Below, piece after piece: positions 7,701 through 14,703 of a DNA stretch of 16,753 nucleotides (position 1 is its first letter; every line of letters begins with the position of its first letter). The translations under genes and the position numbers were made by a program. The notes beneath the pieces were generated by a model that saw only the letters and a list, made by a program, of their open reading frames with translations, ran no database searches and was not told where the DNA came from. The stretch comes from an uncultured Eubacterium sp. (GTDB lineage: Bacteria > Bacillota > Clostridia > Peptostreptococcales > Anaerovoracaceae): contig CALBGO010000127.1 in NCBI GenBank assembly GCA_937894585.1, positions 1 through 16,753 of the forward strand, written 5' to 3'.

Positions 7701-10700
7701 TCTATGAGGACCGAAAATATCGGATAGATCAGATTCACGAAGAGTCCGGTTATGTGTCGCTGCAGGATATTACCTTTGTAAATCATGTGGGACTTCCGAT
7801 ATTCAGAAGAGAAACCATTGAATTTGCAAAAGAAATGCTTTCTCAGCAGGCAACTGTAAAAAGAGAGGCTCAAAATGAAGTTTTCAGCGAGGAAACAGAT
7901 ACCGGAAAACAAGTTGATCAAACAGTGCAGAAATCTCTTGAAACCGCCGATTTTTCGATTACAGACTATGATCTTGGAAAAGGCACAAAATCTGAGAAGT
8001 TTCAGGCGAATATTGCTGCAATCAGAATTTTAAAAGAGATCGAGAAGGAAAATCGTCCGGCAACAAAGGAAGAACAGCAGATTTTATCCGGGTATGTCGG
8101 CTGGGGCGGACTTGCGGAAAGCTTTGAAGACGGACGAAGCCAAAATGATGAACTGAAAAATCTGTTGACAGAGGAAGAATATAATGCTGCAATGGAGAGC
8201 GTTTTAAATGCACATTATACACAGCCTTTGGTAATAGAAAAAATATACGATGCAGTTGAAAACCTTGGATTTACCGGAGGAAATATCCTGGAGCCTTCTA
8301 TGGGAACCGGGAATTTCTTCGGTAAAATGCCGGAAAATTTGAAAGAAAAGTCAAAGCTTTACGGCGTGGAGCTTGACAGCATTTCCGGCCGCATAGCACA
8401 AAAGCTGTATCCGTCTGCCAATGTGCAGATTAAAGGGTACGAAGAGACAGGCTTTTTAGATAATACATTTGATCTTGCTGTTGGGAATGTACCGTTTGGT
8501 GATTACAGTATCAATGATAAGAAATATAACAATCGTGGTTCGTTTTTGATTCACGATTATTTTTTTGCAAAGACAATCGACCAGGTCAGACCGGGCGGTG
8601 TGATTGCTCTTATGACTTCCAAAGGGACGATGGACAAGAAGAATAGTTCCGTCAGAAGATACATTGCAGAGCGAGCAGAACTTCTTGGTGCAATCAGACT
8701 ACCGAATACTGCGTTTAAGGCAAATGCCGGAACAGAAGTAACCAGTGATATTCTATTCCTTCAGAAACGTATGGCTCCGGTAGTCGTATCGGAAGCAGAA
8801 AGCTGGCTTTCTTTAGATACCGATGCAAATGGCATTACATACAATCGGTATTTTGTAGAGCATCCGGAAATGGTTATCGGAACCATGCGGGAAATCTCCG
8901 GAAGATTCGGTAATGAGACAACCTGCGTTTTGGATGATGAGAAGCAGTTTGAACAAAAGCTTGATGAAGCTGTGATGCAAATTCAAGGGCAGGTTCCGCA
9001 GTTTACGATTTTTAATGAATTTGAGCAGGAAGAAGCGATTCCAGCAGATGCAGATCTGCCGAATTATTCCTATTCTCTGATAGACGGAAAACTTTATTAC
9101 AAAGAGAATTCTATTATGAAGCCTGCTGCTTTAAATGATACGGCAATCAAACGGGCGGCAGCAATGGTGGAAATCAGAGATTCCGTTAGAGAACTGATTA
9201 GCCTGCAGCTTGCTGATGGTAGTGATGAAGAGATTCAAAGTCTGCAGGAGAGGCTGGATACGGTTTATGAATCATTTACAAAAAAGTTTGGTTTGATTAA
9301 CTCGAAAGCAAACAGCCTTGCATTTCGTGAGGACTCGGGATATCCGCTGATTTGTTCTCTTGAAAACATAGATGATGATGGAAATCTTGTATCGAAAGCA
9401 GATATCTTTACCAAAAGAACCATTCGCAAAGCAGAAACCGCATCGGCAGTACATACTGCCTCTGAAGCACTGGCGGTATCACTGTCAGAAAAAGCAGCGG
9501 TAGATATACCGTATATGGCAGCACTTTCAGGAAAAAGCGAGGAAGAAGTTGTAAATGATCTTCGCGGCATTATTTACAGAGTTCCCGATATTCAACATCC
9601 GGAAAGCAGAGAATATGTGACTGCAGATGAATATCTTTCCGGGAATATCAGAAGCAAACTTTCCGTTGCAAAAGTAATGGCTGAAATTGATGAGGATTTT
9701 GTGCAGAATGTAGATGCGCTTACAGGTGCGATGCCGTCACATCTTACATCTGCAGAAATTGATATCAGGCTTGGAAGTTTTTGGGTACCGGAAGATATTT
9801 ATGAAGATTTTATGTTTGAGCTTCTTGAAACACCGTCTTATACACGAAATGTCATAGAGATTAAATATAACGAGCTGACCGGAGAATGGGCGATTGAAAA
9901 TCAAAATCGTGATCGAGGCAATATGCTTGCCGATACAACTTATGGTACGCAAAGAGCATCTGCTTACCGTATTATTAAAGATAGCTTAAATATGCGGACT
10001 GTAAACATTACCGATACGGTAACAGATGCAGATGGTAGAACCAGGACAGTGCAAAATGCAAAGGAAACAGCGCTTGCCTGTGAAAAGCAGGAACTGATTA
10101 AGCAGAAGTTCAAAGACTGGGTATGGAATGACGAAACAAGAAGAGAAAGATTAGAGGAAATTTATAACACCAGATTTAATAGTACGGTTGCAAGAGAATT
10201 TGACGGAAGTCATCTCACTTTTCCCGGAATGAATGCAGAAATTGAACTCAGACCGCATCAAAAAGATGCGATTGCAAGACAAATCTATGGCGGTAATACT
10301 TTGCTTGCTCATTGCGTAGGTGCAGGAAAAACATTTGAAATGATTGCTGCAGTTATGGAAAAAAGGAGGCTTGGACTTTGTAACAAGGCGATGATTACAG
10401 TGCCAAATCATTTGACAGAACAATGGGCAAAGGATTTCATGACCTTATATCCGACGGCAAAGGTGCTTGCTGCAACCAAAAAGGATTTTCAGCCGGAAAA
10501 CAGAAAGCAGTTCTGCAGTAGAATTGCAACAGGTGATTACGATGCAGTGATTATCGGGCATAGCCAGTTTGAAAAAATTCCATTGTCAAAACAGCGGCAG
10601 AGAGCGTTCATCCAGCAGCAGCTTGATGATGTTCAGTCAGAAATTTTGAATATCGCATCAGAAAATGGAGAAAGTTTTACAATTAAGCAGCTGAAAGGGA

Positions 10701-12922
10701 TGGAAAAGAAGCTGAAAGTGAAGCTTGAACGATTAAATGACAGCAGCAGAAAAGATAACACCGTGACATTTGAAGAGCTTGGAATAGATTTTTTATGTGT
10801 TGACGAAGCACATAACTATAAGAATTTGGCTTTCCAGACGAAGATGAATCATGTTGCGGGAATTTCTGCAAACGGTGCAAACAAATCTTATGATATGTTT
10901 GCGAAATGCCGCTATTTAGATGAGCTGACCGGAGGAAAGGGAATTACCTTTGCGACCGGAACGCCGATATCAAATTCCATTGCCGAGCTTTATACCTTGC
11001 AGAGATATCTGCAGTACGAAACCTTAAAAGAATACGGCATTTTGACTTTTGATTCCTGGGCGTCACTGTTTGGCGAAACAGAAACGGTATGGGAACTTGC
11101 CCCTGAGGGAACGAAGTACAGAAAGCGTACCCAGTTTGCAAGATTTTTCAATCTGCCGGAACTCATGAGTCTTTTCAAGCAGGTAGCAGATATAAAAACA
11201 GCAGACACGATTGAGCTTGATGTGCCGGAAGCAAAGGTAGAAAATATTGTAGTTCCGGCAACGGTGAAGCAGCAGGAGATGATCCGAGAGATCGGAAAGA
11301 GAGCAGATATCATCCGAGAAGGAAATATAGATCCGGCGATTGATAACATGCTGAAAATATCCACGGACGGAAGAAGGCTTGCGCTTGATGAAAGACTGTT
11401 AACAGGTGATCATCTGCATCCGCTTGGTCGCACGAAAACCGATGCCTGCATTGAAAAATGCGTTGAGATTTATAACGAAACTATGGAAGCTCGTTCCACG
11501 CAGTTGATTTTCTGTGACCAGAGTACACCGAAAAAAGACGGATCTTTTACTGTGTATCAGGAAGTGAAAAAAGGCTTGATAGAAGGCGGCGTACCGGATC
11601 ATGAAATTGCATTCATTCATGATTACAATACGGAAGCAAAGAAAGAAGAACTCTTTTCGAAGATGCGTCAGGGCAAGGTAAGATTTATTTTGGCAAGTAC
11701 ACCGAAAATGGGCGCCGGCACAAATGTGCAGACAAAATTGATTACCGTGCATCACTTAGATGTGCCGTGGCGACCTTCGGATCTTGAGCAGCAGGACGGC
11801 AGAGCAATTCGTCCGGGAAATGAAAACAAAAGCGTAAACATTTTCCGCTATATTACAAAGGATACCTTTGATACATATTCCTGGCAGCTGTTAGAAAGAA
11901 AACAGAAGTCTATCGATCAGGTTATGACAAGTAAAAACCCAGCCCGGAGCATGGAAAATATCGATACAACACAGCTTGATTATGCGGTTACAAAAGCACT
12001 TTGTACAGGTGATCCGAAAATCAAAGAGCGTATGGAGCTTGAAAATGATGTGAATAAGCTGAAAATGATGCGTCAGAGTTTTGAGGGTGAACAGCACAGA
12101 TTAAGAGATCTGCTTTTGAGAAAGCTGCCTGCTGAGCTTGCTGATGCGGGAAAGAAAATGAAGGCATATATGAAAGATGCTAAGCTTTATGAGCAGCATC
12201 AAGAAGATCCGTTTAATGTTGCTTTTGAAAATGTGCAGCTTACTGATCCGGAAACTGCAGGCGCTGCAGTCTTTGAGCTTAGTGCAAAGTATAAAGATTG
12301 TGAGAATTGGAAGACCATTGCAGAGTACAAAGGATTTCGAATCGACACATTGTTTTATAACAGCAGATACCGACTGCGGCTTGTAGGGGAAGGTATATAC
12401 ACTTTTGAGCGTGGTGCAGAACCGGGTAAGATTATTAAAAATATGGACACAGTGCTTTCTGGTTTTTCGGAAAAAGCAGCAGAAACGGAAAAAAAGGTTT
12501 CGGAAATTAAGCTTCAGATGGACAGAGTATCAAAAGAGCTGCAGCGAGAATTCCCGAATGCTGAAGAACTTTCGGAAAAGGAATTAAGACTTGCTTTATT
12601 GCGAAGTGAACTGGAAACAGAAGAACAAGATGAAAAGATTGAAAATGAAGATGGTAAGTTTGCTTATACGGCAGATGGACATTATATTGTGATGGCAGTG
12701 GGCGGTAATAAAGCGGCTTATATACTTTACTCTAAGGATATGGTGATCCTGGATGCAGATGAGCTTGATTTGAGCCAGCGATACACAGAGACTGCGGCAG
12801 CAGATGTGTTTTTTGAATCCGGCATCGATGCTTACGATATTCGTGAGATTGATCTGGAAATCGTGAAACGCAAAAGACTGGAAATGCAGAATGACTATTC
12901 AATGGAGTATGAGGTGGAGTAA
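4766..12922 (+). CDS. Giant ArdC-N / N6-adenine-methylase / SF2 helicase polyvalent protein, 2718 aa
   Basis: A single uninterrupted frame encodes a multi-domain protein. Residues about 1-100 resemble ArdC-N (FANQVAIFTQRPD near 41-53). Residues 267-383 are a disordered Gly/Arg/Glu/Gln-rich linker that overlaps a second gene, tnpV. Accessory domains follow, including an LPD11-like segment (about 733-802) and others near 626-692, 855-900 and 970-1007. The methylase-like domain has motif I EPSMGTG (1176-1182) and motif IV NVPF (1241-1244). The helicase has Walker A GAGKT (1852-1856), DEAH (2013-2016), TGTP (2064-2067) and a QQDGRAIRPG motif VI (2342-2351). Coiled-coil-like stretches lie near 2428-2475 and 2566-2625. 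It resembles ICE 'SNF2/DEAD helicase-methylase' proteins and, more loosely, phage P1 DarB, which protects incoming DNA from restriction. Protection or processing of transferred DNA is inferred. The ATG has GAGGTGAG just upstream. Confidence 0.9.
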   Translation: MAISKRNLGKRIERYKEGVFAGEKDWISFLDTASYLYKYQFANQVAIFTQRPDCEACTGMEQWNRMGRSILKGTKGIRLVQEDRFEQTIYVFDARDAADKKGNTAVHLWYLDEKVKPVAEEYLENTFELNELAGFEEKLVQASESAANDAFMSYVDDLAENDPEMMQEEGIVNDLDYLLTIVKNSAAYIIRKRCGLSVSEYKESDFPFSKVQNEMFRTELFFEVGQVIQIAAESVLSGIEKEAKAYLVKKQKVEYNKEKRQERSIEHGRDQIQESGRILSAGLRGGTGYQDRQIRTNEEGISQRRETEPVHAAEPFLQPEGTSSGNQSGSRGNVPEAGAGDERETGNYRGTENARSGQMDQSYEQYQDGSREYRVNTAGLQLNFDLTGGTAIVASPFLMPEIKDEILCNIRDDHKKEITAALMAGKTGADLIEIISNEYAGGRGLVYQGERYAAWADPDGIFVSKGNLAMTEFAERIGWEEAAARIEELLNEGRYIGKSAYLDIPQDQRSQTAERLFYLRQDISEKARKLGYCKCLDIETEKQYPGFSEYVEHQSELLKEPEYMQNVLAEIRDYLRDTKENPKLYRLPLALRSGIFIEQHLDRMLSMTQKYPVPEFEEPDRELFITQDELDAQLLDRERVLAFFSELHTDEEKREILKKEFGLGGSAANDNAWFEYDGKGVRVKKTGCETLSMNWKEVFERYELFAERNMQLTEKMRAEEIEAEDDEIEEQDYTYQYKMLSRLKSDCDYYLGNGQQQDKVLWAETPKEQIEEMWKLYAMLPKDKKPEWLTEEDMKQYEKRMLPTYLTLSVITETSEHPLFHSNAFQDAGDLSFALGNQLFGMLDEMERGRGEGGYLKTNFNVSGMISGEEFSFDGRFDIGSEQGTLIDHIAAYYDYALSPESPYIPEWKAQGDVYYQEQMEKLTWGKNALVPFLKSQVLSEGEETKLQVLQKEAEQYYAVPEEIEKETTSEFIVGKEFIYEDRKYRIDQIHEESGYVSLQDITFVNHVGLPIFRRETIEFAKEMLSQQATVKREAQNEVFSEETDTGKQVDQTVQKSLETADFSITDYDLGKGTKSEKFQANIAAIRILKEIEKENRPATKEEQQILSGYVGWGGLAESFEDGRSQNDELKNLLTEEEYNAAMESVLNAHYTQPLVIEKIYDAVENLGFTGGNILEPSMGTGNFFGKMPENLKEKSKLYGVELDSISGRIAQKLYPSANVQIKGYEETGFLDNTFDLAVGNVPFGDYSINDKKYNNRGSFLIHDYFFAKTIDQVRPGGVIALMTSKGTMDKKNSSVRRYIAERAELLGAIRLPNTAFKANAGTEVTSDILFLQKRMAPVVVSEAESWLSLDTDANGITYNRYFVEHPEMVIGTMREISGRFGNETTCVLDDEKQFEQKLDEAVMQIQGQVPQFTIFNEFEQEEAIPADADLPNYSYSLIDGKLYYKENSIMKPAALNDTAIKRAAAMVEIRDSVRELISLQLADGSDEEIQSLQERLDTVYESFTKKFGLINSKANSLAFREDSGYPLICSLENIDDDGNLVSKADIFTKRTIRKAETASAVHTASEALAVSLSEKAAVDIPYMAALSGKSEEEVVNDLRGIIYRVPDIQHPESREYVTADEYLSGNIRSKLSVAKVMAEIDEDFVQNVDALTGAMPSHLTSAEIDIRLGSFWVPEDIYEDFMFELLETPSYTRNVIEIKYNELTGEWAIENQNRDRGNMLADTTYGTQRASAYRIIKDSLNMRTVNITDTVTDADGRTRTVQNAKETALACEKQELIKQKFKDWVWNDETRRERLEEIYNTRFNSTVAREFDGSHLTFPGMNAEIELRPHQKDAIARQIYGGNTLLAHCVGAGKTFEMIAAVMEKRRLGLCNKAMITVPNHLTEQWAKDFMTLYPTAKVLAATKKDFQPENRKQFCSRIATGDYDAVIIGHSQFEKIPLSKQRQRAFIQQQLDDVQSEILNIASENGESFTIKQLKGMEKKLKVKLERLNDSSRKDNTVTFEELGIDFLCVDEAHNYKNLAFQTKMNHVAGISANGANKSYDMFAKCRYLDELTGGKGITFATGTPISNSIAELYTLQRYLQYETLKEYGILTFDSWASLFGETETVWELAPEGTKYRKRTQFARFFNLPELMSLFKQVADIKTADTIELDVPEAKVENIVVPATVKQQEMIREIGKRADIIREGNIDPAIDNMLKISTDGRRLALDERLLTGDHLHPLGRTKTDACIEKCVEIYNETMEARSTQLIFCDQSTPKKDGSFTVYQEVKKGLIEGGVPDHEIAFIHDYNTEAKKEELFSKMRQGKVRFILASTPKMGAGTNVQTKLITVHHLDVPWRPSDLEQQDGRAIRPGNENKSVNIFRYITKDTFDTYSWQLLERKQKSIDQVMTSKNPARSMENIDTTQLDYAVTKALCTGDPKIKERMELENDVNKLKMMRQSFEGEQHRLRDLLLRKLPAELADAGKKMKAYMKDAKLYEQHQEDPFNVAFENVQLTDPETAGAAVFELSAKYKDCENWKTIAEYKGFRIDTLFYNSRYRLRLVGEGIYTFERGAEPGKIIKNMDTVLSGFSEKAAETEKKVSEIKLQMDRVSKELQREFPNAEELSEKELRLALLRSELETEEQDEKIENEDGKFAYTADGHYIVMAVGGNKAAYILYSKDMVILDADELDLSQRYTETAAADVFFESGIDAYDIREIDLEIVKRKRLEMQNDYSMEYEVE
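5551..5556 (+). promoter_or_regulatory. Ribosome binding site for the nested tnpV gene
   Basis: AAGGAG (5551-5556) lies 8 nt before the ATG at 5565, an ideal spacing, although it is deep inside the giant gene. It favours the ATG at 5565 over the in-frame TTG at 5559, and shows that the nested frame can be translated on its own. Confidence 0.75.
5565..5912 (+). CDS. tnpV: TnpV-family protein, 115 aa, nested out of frame inside the giant gene
   Basis: This complete gene lies wholly within the methylase-helicase gene, shifted by +1 relative to its frame. The product follows the TnpV (transposon-encoded protein) pattern along its length: VGAYYLPDF at 9-17, IGRYGQMRKEYLKEER at 25-40, SLKEHLQEI at 52-60, GITEELK at 80-86, MNNI at 97-100 and a C-terminal LVYS. 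Length matches the usual ~115-120 aa. AAGGAG 8 nt upstream fits real translation. Codons in this frame favour C- and G-ending triplets (ctg, atc, gag), unlike the surrounding giant frame, which suggests that tnpV is the older coding frame here. TnpV is known from Tn4451-type elements; its biochemical role is not established. In the host frame the same DNA gives only a low-complexity linker. The family call is from memory of the pattern, not a search. Confidence 0.8.
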   Translation: MEEIKYKKVGAYYLPDFEEEPDIKIGRYGQMRKEYLKEERQSLFTQLSLSCSLKEHLQEINQEAEEMYRRQVQVMKEKRGITEELKMRDPVKWTRAMNNIKMEAENIVLTQLVYS

Positions 12923-12927
12923 GTATT

Positions 12928-12945
12928 ATGTCAAAAGAAAAATAG
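12928..12945 (+). pseudogene. Five-codon ORF after the giant gene, possible gene remnant
   Basis: An ATG at 12928 encodes MSKEK and then TAG (12943-12945). The GAGGTGGAG at the end of the giant gene provides a ribosome binding site. After the TAG the same frame stays open for 52 codons until TAA (13102-13104). This could be a leader peptide, or the start of a small gene broken by a stop codon. No homologue is recognised. Confidence 0.3.
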
Positions 12946-13060
12946 TGGAAGAGTGTATGGGTATTGGTGAGTGTTCAGACTCCGCTCGCCGCACTACTCC
13001 GGAAAGCAGGCGGTGCAGCAGGCGTTAAACCTTCCGACAACTTTGGCGAGGGTCAATTTA

Positions 13061-13079
13061 CAGTTCGTTTTTCGAACTG
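13061..13079. repeat. Perfect 7-bp hairpin with T5 loop
   Basis: CAGTTCG (13061-13067) and CGAACTG (13073-13079) are perfect inverted arms around TTTTT. It has no trailing T-run, so it is not a standard terminator. It lies 47 bp before the ATG of the HAD-protein gene and forms the right-hand part of the structured intergenic region. Confidence 0.65.
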
Positions 13080-13126
13080 CATTATTCGTAAGAATTCAAA
13101 TTAACAGTAATGAAAAGGAGATCTGT

Positions 13127-14692
13127 ATGAGATTATTCGTTGATATGGATGGTACATTGGCCGTTTTTACGCCTGTAGATACATTGGAAACCTTGTATGA
13201 AAAAGGATATTTTGCGAAACTGGAACCACATACAGAGGTTCTTGAGGGGTTGAAGATTTTTATCAAAGAAAATCCCGAAATCGAAGTAAACATTTTATCT
13301 TCAGTTCTTGATGATAGCAAATATGCACTTGAAGAAAAACAGGAATGGCTGGATCGATATTTACCAGAGATAGATAGGAGGCATCGTTTTTTTCCTGCTT
13401 GCGGAGAGGAGAAGACTTCTGCAATTTCCGACGGTGTAAAATCGACGGATTTTTTACTGGACGATTATACAAAAAATCTTCAGGAGTGGGAACCGCCGGC
13501 AATCGGAATTAAACTGATGAATGGTATAAACGGTACGAAAGGAACATGGACCGGGTGCAAGGTGAATTATGACCTCCCACCACGGTCTTTTTCTTTGGCT
13601 TTATATGCAAACATCGTTTTTGCAATATCGAAGCTGAATTTAGAAGGGAACATCGAAATGAATTTACGAAAAATACAAAATGGCGATCAAATTTTTACGG
13701 TACTGGACGAAATTAACCAGGCAGGCGAAAAGCAGAGACTATTGCTGATAAGAGACACTGATAGCTCGGTTATCATTGCACACGGCTGGAATGAGAAAAC
13801 CGGGCAATGGGATCACGGTACTTATTATAACAGTGAATTATCTTCGCTTTCGGCTGCAATTTCCGACTTTGAGGAGTATCGGATGAAACAGACCATTTTA
13901 AATAATGACAAAGTGCTGCATAGCAAGAAAGAAGTAACTAATGAAATGTTTAAAGAGGAAGATTTGGAAAAACCTGTTGCAGTGATTGCACCAGGAGTAA
14001 ACAGGCTTAATTTCATCGTAGAACTTGATAAGCAGAGTCAGCAGAATATAGAAACAGCAATCAGAATTGTTGAAATGCGGGAAGGGTATTTTGGATCAGA
14101 GTTGGAAGCGGTGGTTTCAGAAGCGATGACAAACAGATTATGTGACTTAGAAGAAGACATTACGCTGATTACCGGAAATGTGCTTGACGTGAATGACAAG
14201 GCTGTGAAAGAATATCTGAAGCTGCAGACTGAGAAAGAAACAGCTGCATATTATGTTTCAGCTCTTAAAAAATCCATGATGCAGTTTGATGAAAACAGCA
14301 TGGATTATCAGGCTCTTATAGATGAGTTGGATTCTTTTGCTGCACCGAACCTATCAGATATTGAAAAAAGACTTACAGAAATGAGAAAGCAATATCCATC
14401 ACTTGAAACGCTGTATAAGCTTTCAAATGAACAATTTGCAGAACTGAATTATGAAGAGCAGTTTAAAGCACTTCTTTCTGTTGAATTTCCAGATATCGCA
14501 GGAGATGAAACGCTGCAGGAAAAGGTTTATCAGAGTTTTTTAGACAGTCCGTATAGTAGTTTCTTTGGGGACGATCTTTATGATTATCTGGATCATCAAA
14601 TCGGCAAATTTCAAGAAGAAAGCTTAAACCATGCAAAAGAAAATGGGAAGTCGATATATCTTGTAAAAGATGATGGGAAAGAAATTGAATAG
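13127..14692 (+). CDS. HAD-type (NT5C-like) nucleotidase fused to an unknown C-terminal region, 521 aa
   Basis: The ATG at 13127 is chosen because AAGGAG lies just upstream (about 13115-13120). The same frame stays open to a GTG at 12971, but that stretch is the structured intergenic region. Residues about 1-175 form a HAD phosphatase: motif I DMDGT (6-10, nucleophile Asp6 and Asp8), motif II Ser near 58-59, Lys96, and motif IV LLDDYT (Asp112, Asp113). This matches the '5' nucleotidase, NT5C type' proteins found beside helicase genes in Firmicute ICEs; they should dephosphorylate deoxynucleotides in the cytoplasm. Residues 178-521 are unrecognised, acidic and helical. They begin at a Met (13658) with an AAGGG upstream, so they may be a separate gene joined to the HAD gene, or also made alone. 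The stop overlaps the next ribosome binding site. Confidence 0.8.
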   Translation: MRLFVDMDGTLAVFTPVDTLETLYEKGYFAKLEPHTEVLEGLKIFIKENPEIEVNILSSVLDDSKYALEEKQEWLDRYLPEIDRRHRFFPACGEEKTSAISDGVKSTDFLLDDYTKNLQEWEPPAIGIKLMNGINGTKGTWTGCKVNYDLPPRSFSLALYANIVFAISKLNLEGNIEMNLRKIQNGDQIFTVLDEINQAGEKQRLLLIRDTDSSVIIAHGWNEKTGQWDHGTYYNSELSSLSAAISDFEEYRMKQTILNNDKVLHSKKEVTNEMFKEEDLEKPVAVIAPGVNRLNFIVELDKQSQQNIETAIRIVEMREGYFGSELEAVVSEAMTNRLCDLEEDITLITGNVLDVNDKAVKEYLKLQTEKETAAYYVSALKKSMMQFDENSMDYQALIDELDSFAAPNLSDIEKRLTEMRKQYPSLETLYKLSNEQFAELNYEEQFKALLSVEFPDIAGDETLQEKVYQSFLDSPYSSFFGDDLYDYLDHQIGKFQEESLNHAKENGKSIYLVKDDGKEIE

Positions 14693-14703
14693 GAGGCGGC
14701 ATT

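Larger units (their letters stand above)
12923..13126 (+). other. GC-rich structured intergenic region, possible ncRNA or cis element
   Basis: This 204-bp gap is unusually long for this operon and clearly more GC-rich (about 12971-13060) than its surroundings. Inverted repeats are nested: CTCGCC (12985-12990) with GGCGAG (13045-13050), enclosing CGGAA (13000-13004) with TTCCG (13032-13036). A separate hairpin follows at 13061-13079. A five-codon ORF (12928-12945) sits at the left end. The region could be a structured leader RNA for the downstream gene, a processing site, a transfer-related DNA site or the remains of a gene. I cannot match it to a named RNA family. Confidence 0.5.

Noticed and set aside
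8483..8497. Methylase motif IV reads NVPF instead of NPPF/Y, considered as loss of activity
   Set aside because: I recall the same N-[VI]-P-F form in related DarB-like and ICE methylase-helicase proteins, so it is probably the family norm rather than a defect.
9265..9570. Antisense open frame of about 100 codons within the giant gene
   Set aside because: Its Ser/Arg/Phe-rich product is typical of the complement of an AT-leaning coding frame. No start signal or family is seen.
12177..12587. Two short same-strand frames inside the helicase gene's C-terminal part
   Set aside because: Unlike the nested tnpV they lack a strong ribosome binding site and a recognisable family, and the host frame here reads as normal coiled-coil protein.
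13061..13079. T5-loop hairpin as a rho-independent terminator
   Set aside because: The T residues are in the loop and the arm is followed by mixed sequence, so the required 3' T-run is missing.
12971..13126. N-terminal extension of the HAD protein from GTG 12971
   Set aside because: AAGGAG just before ATG 13127 and the DMDGT motif six residues later fix the start there. The upstream 52 codons lie in the structured GC-rich intergenic region and add no domain.
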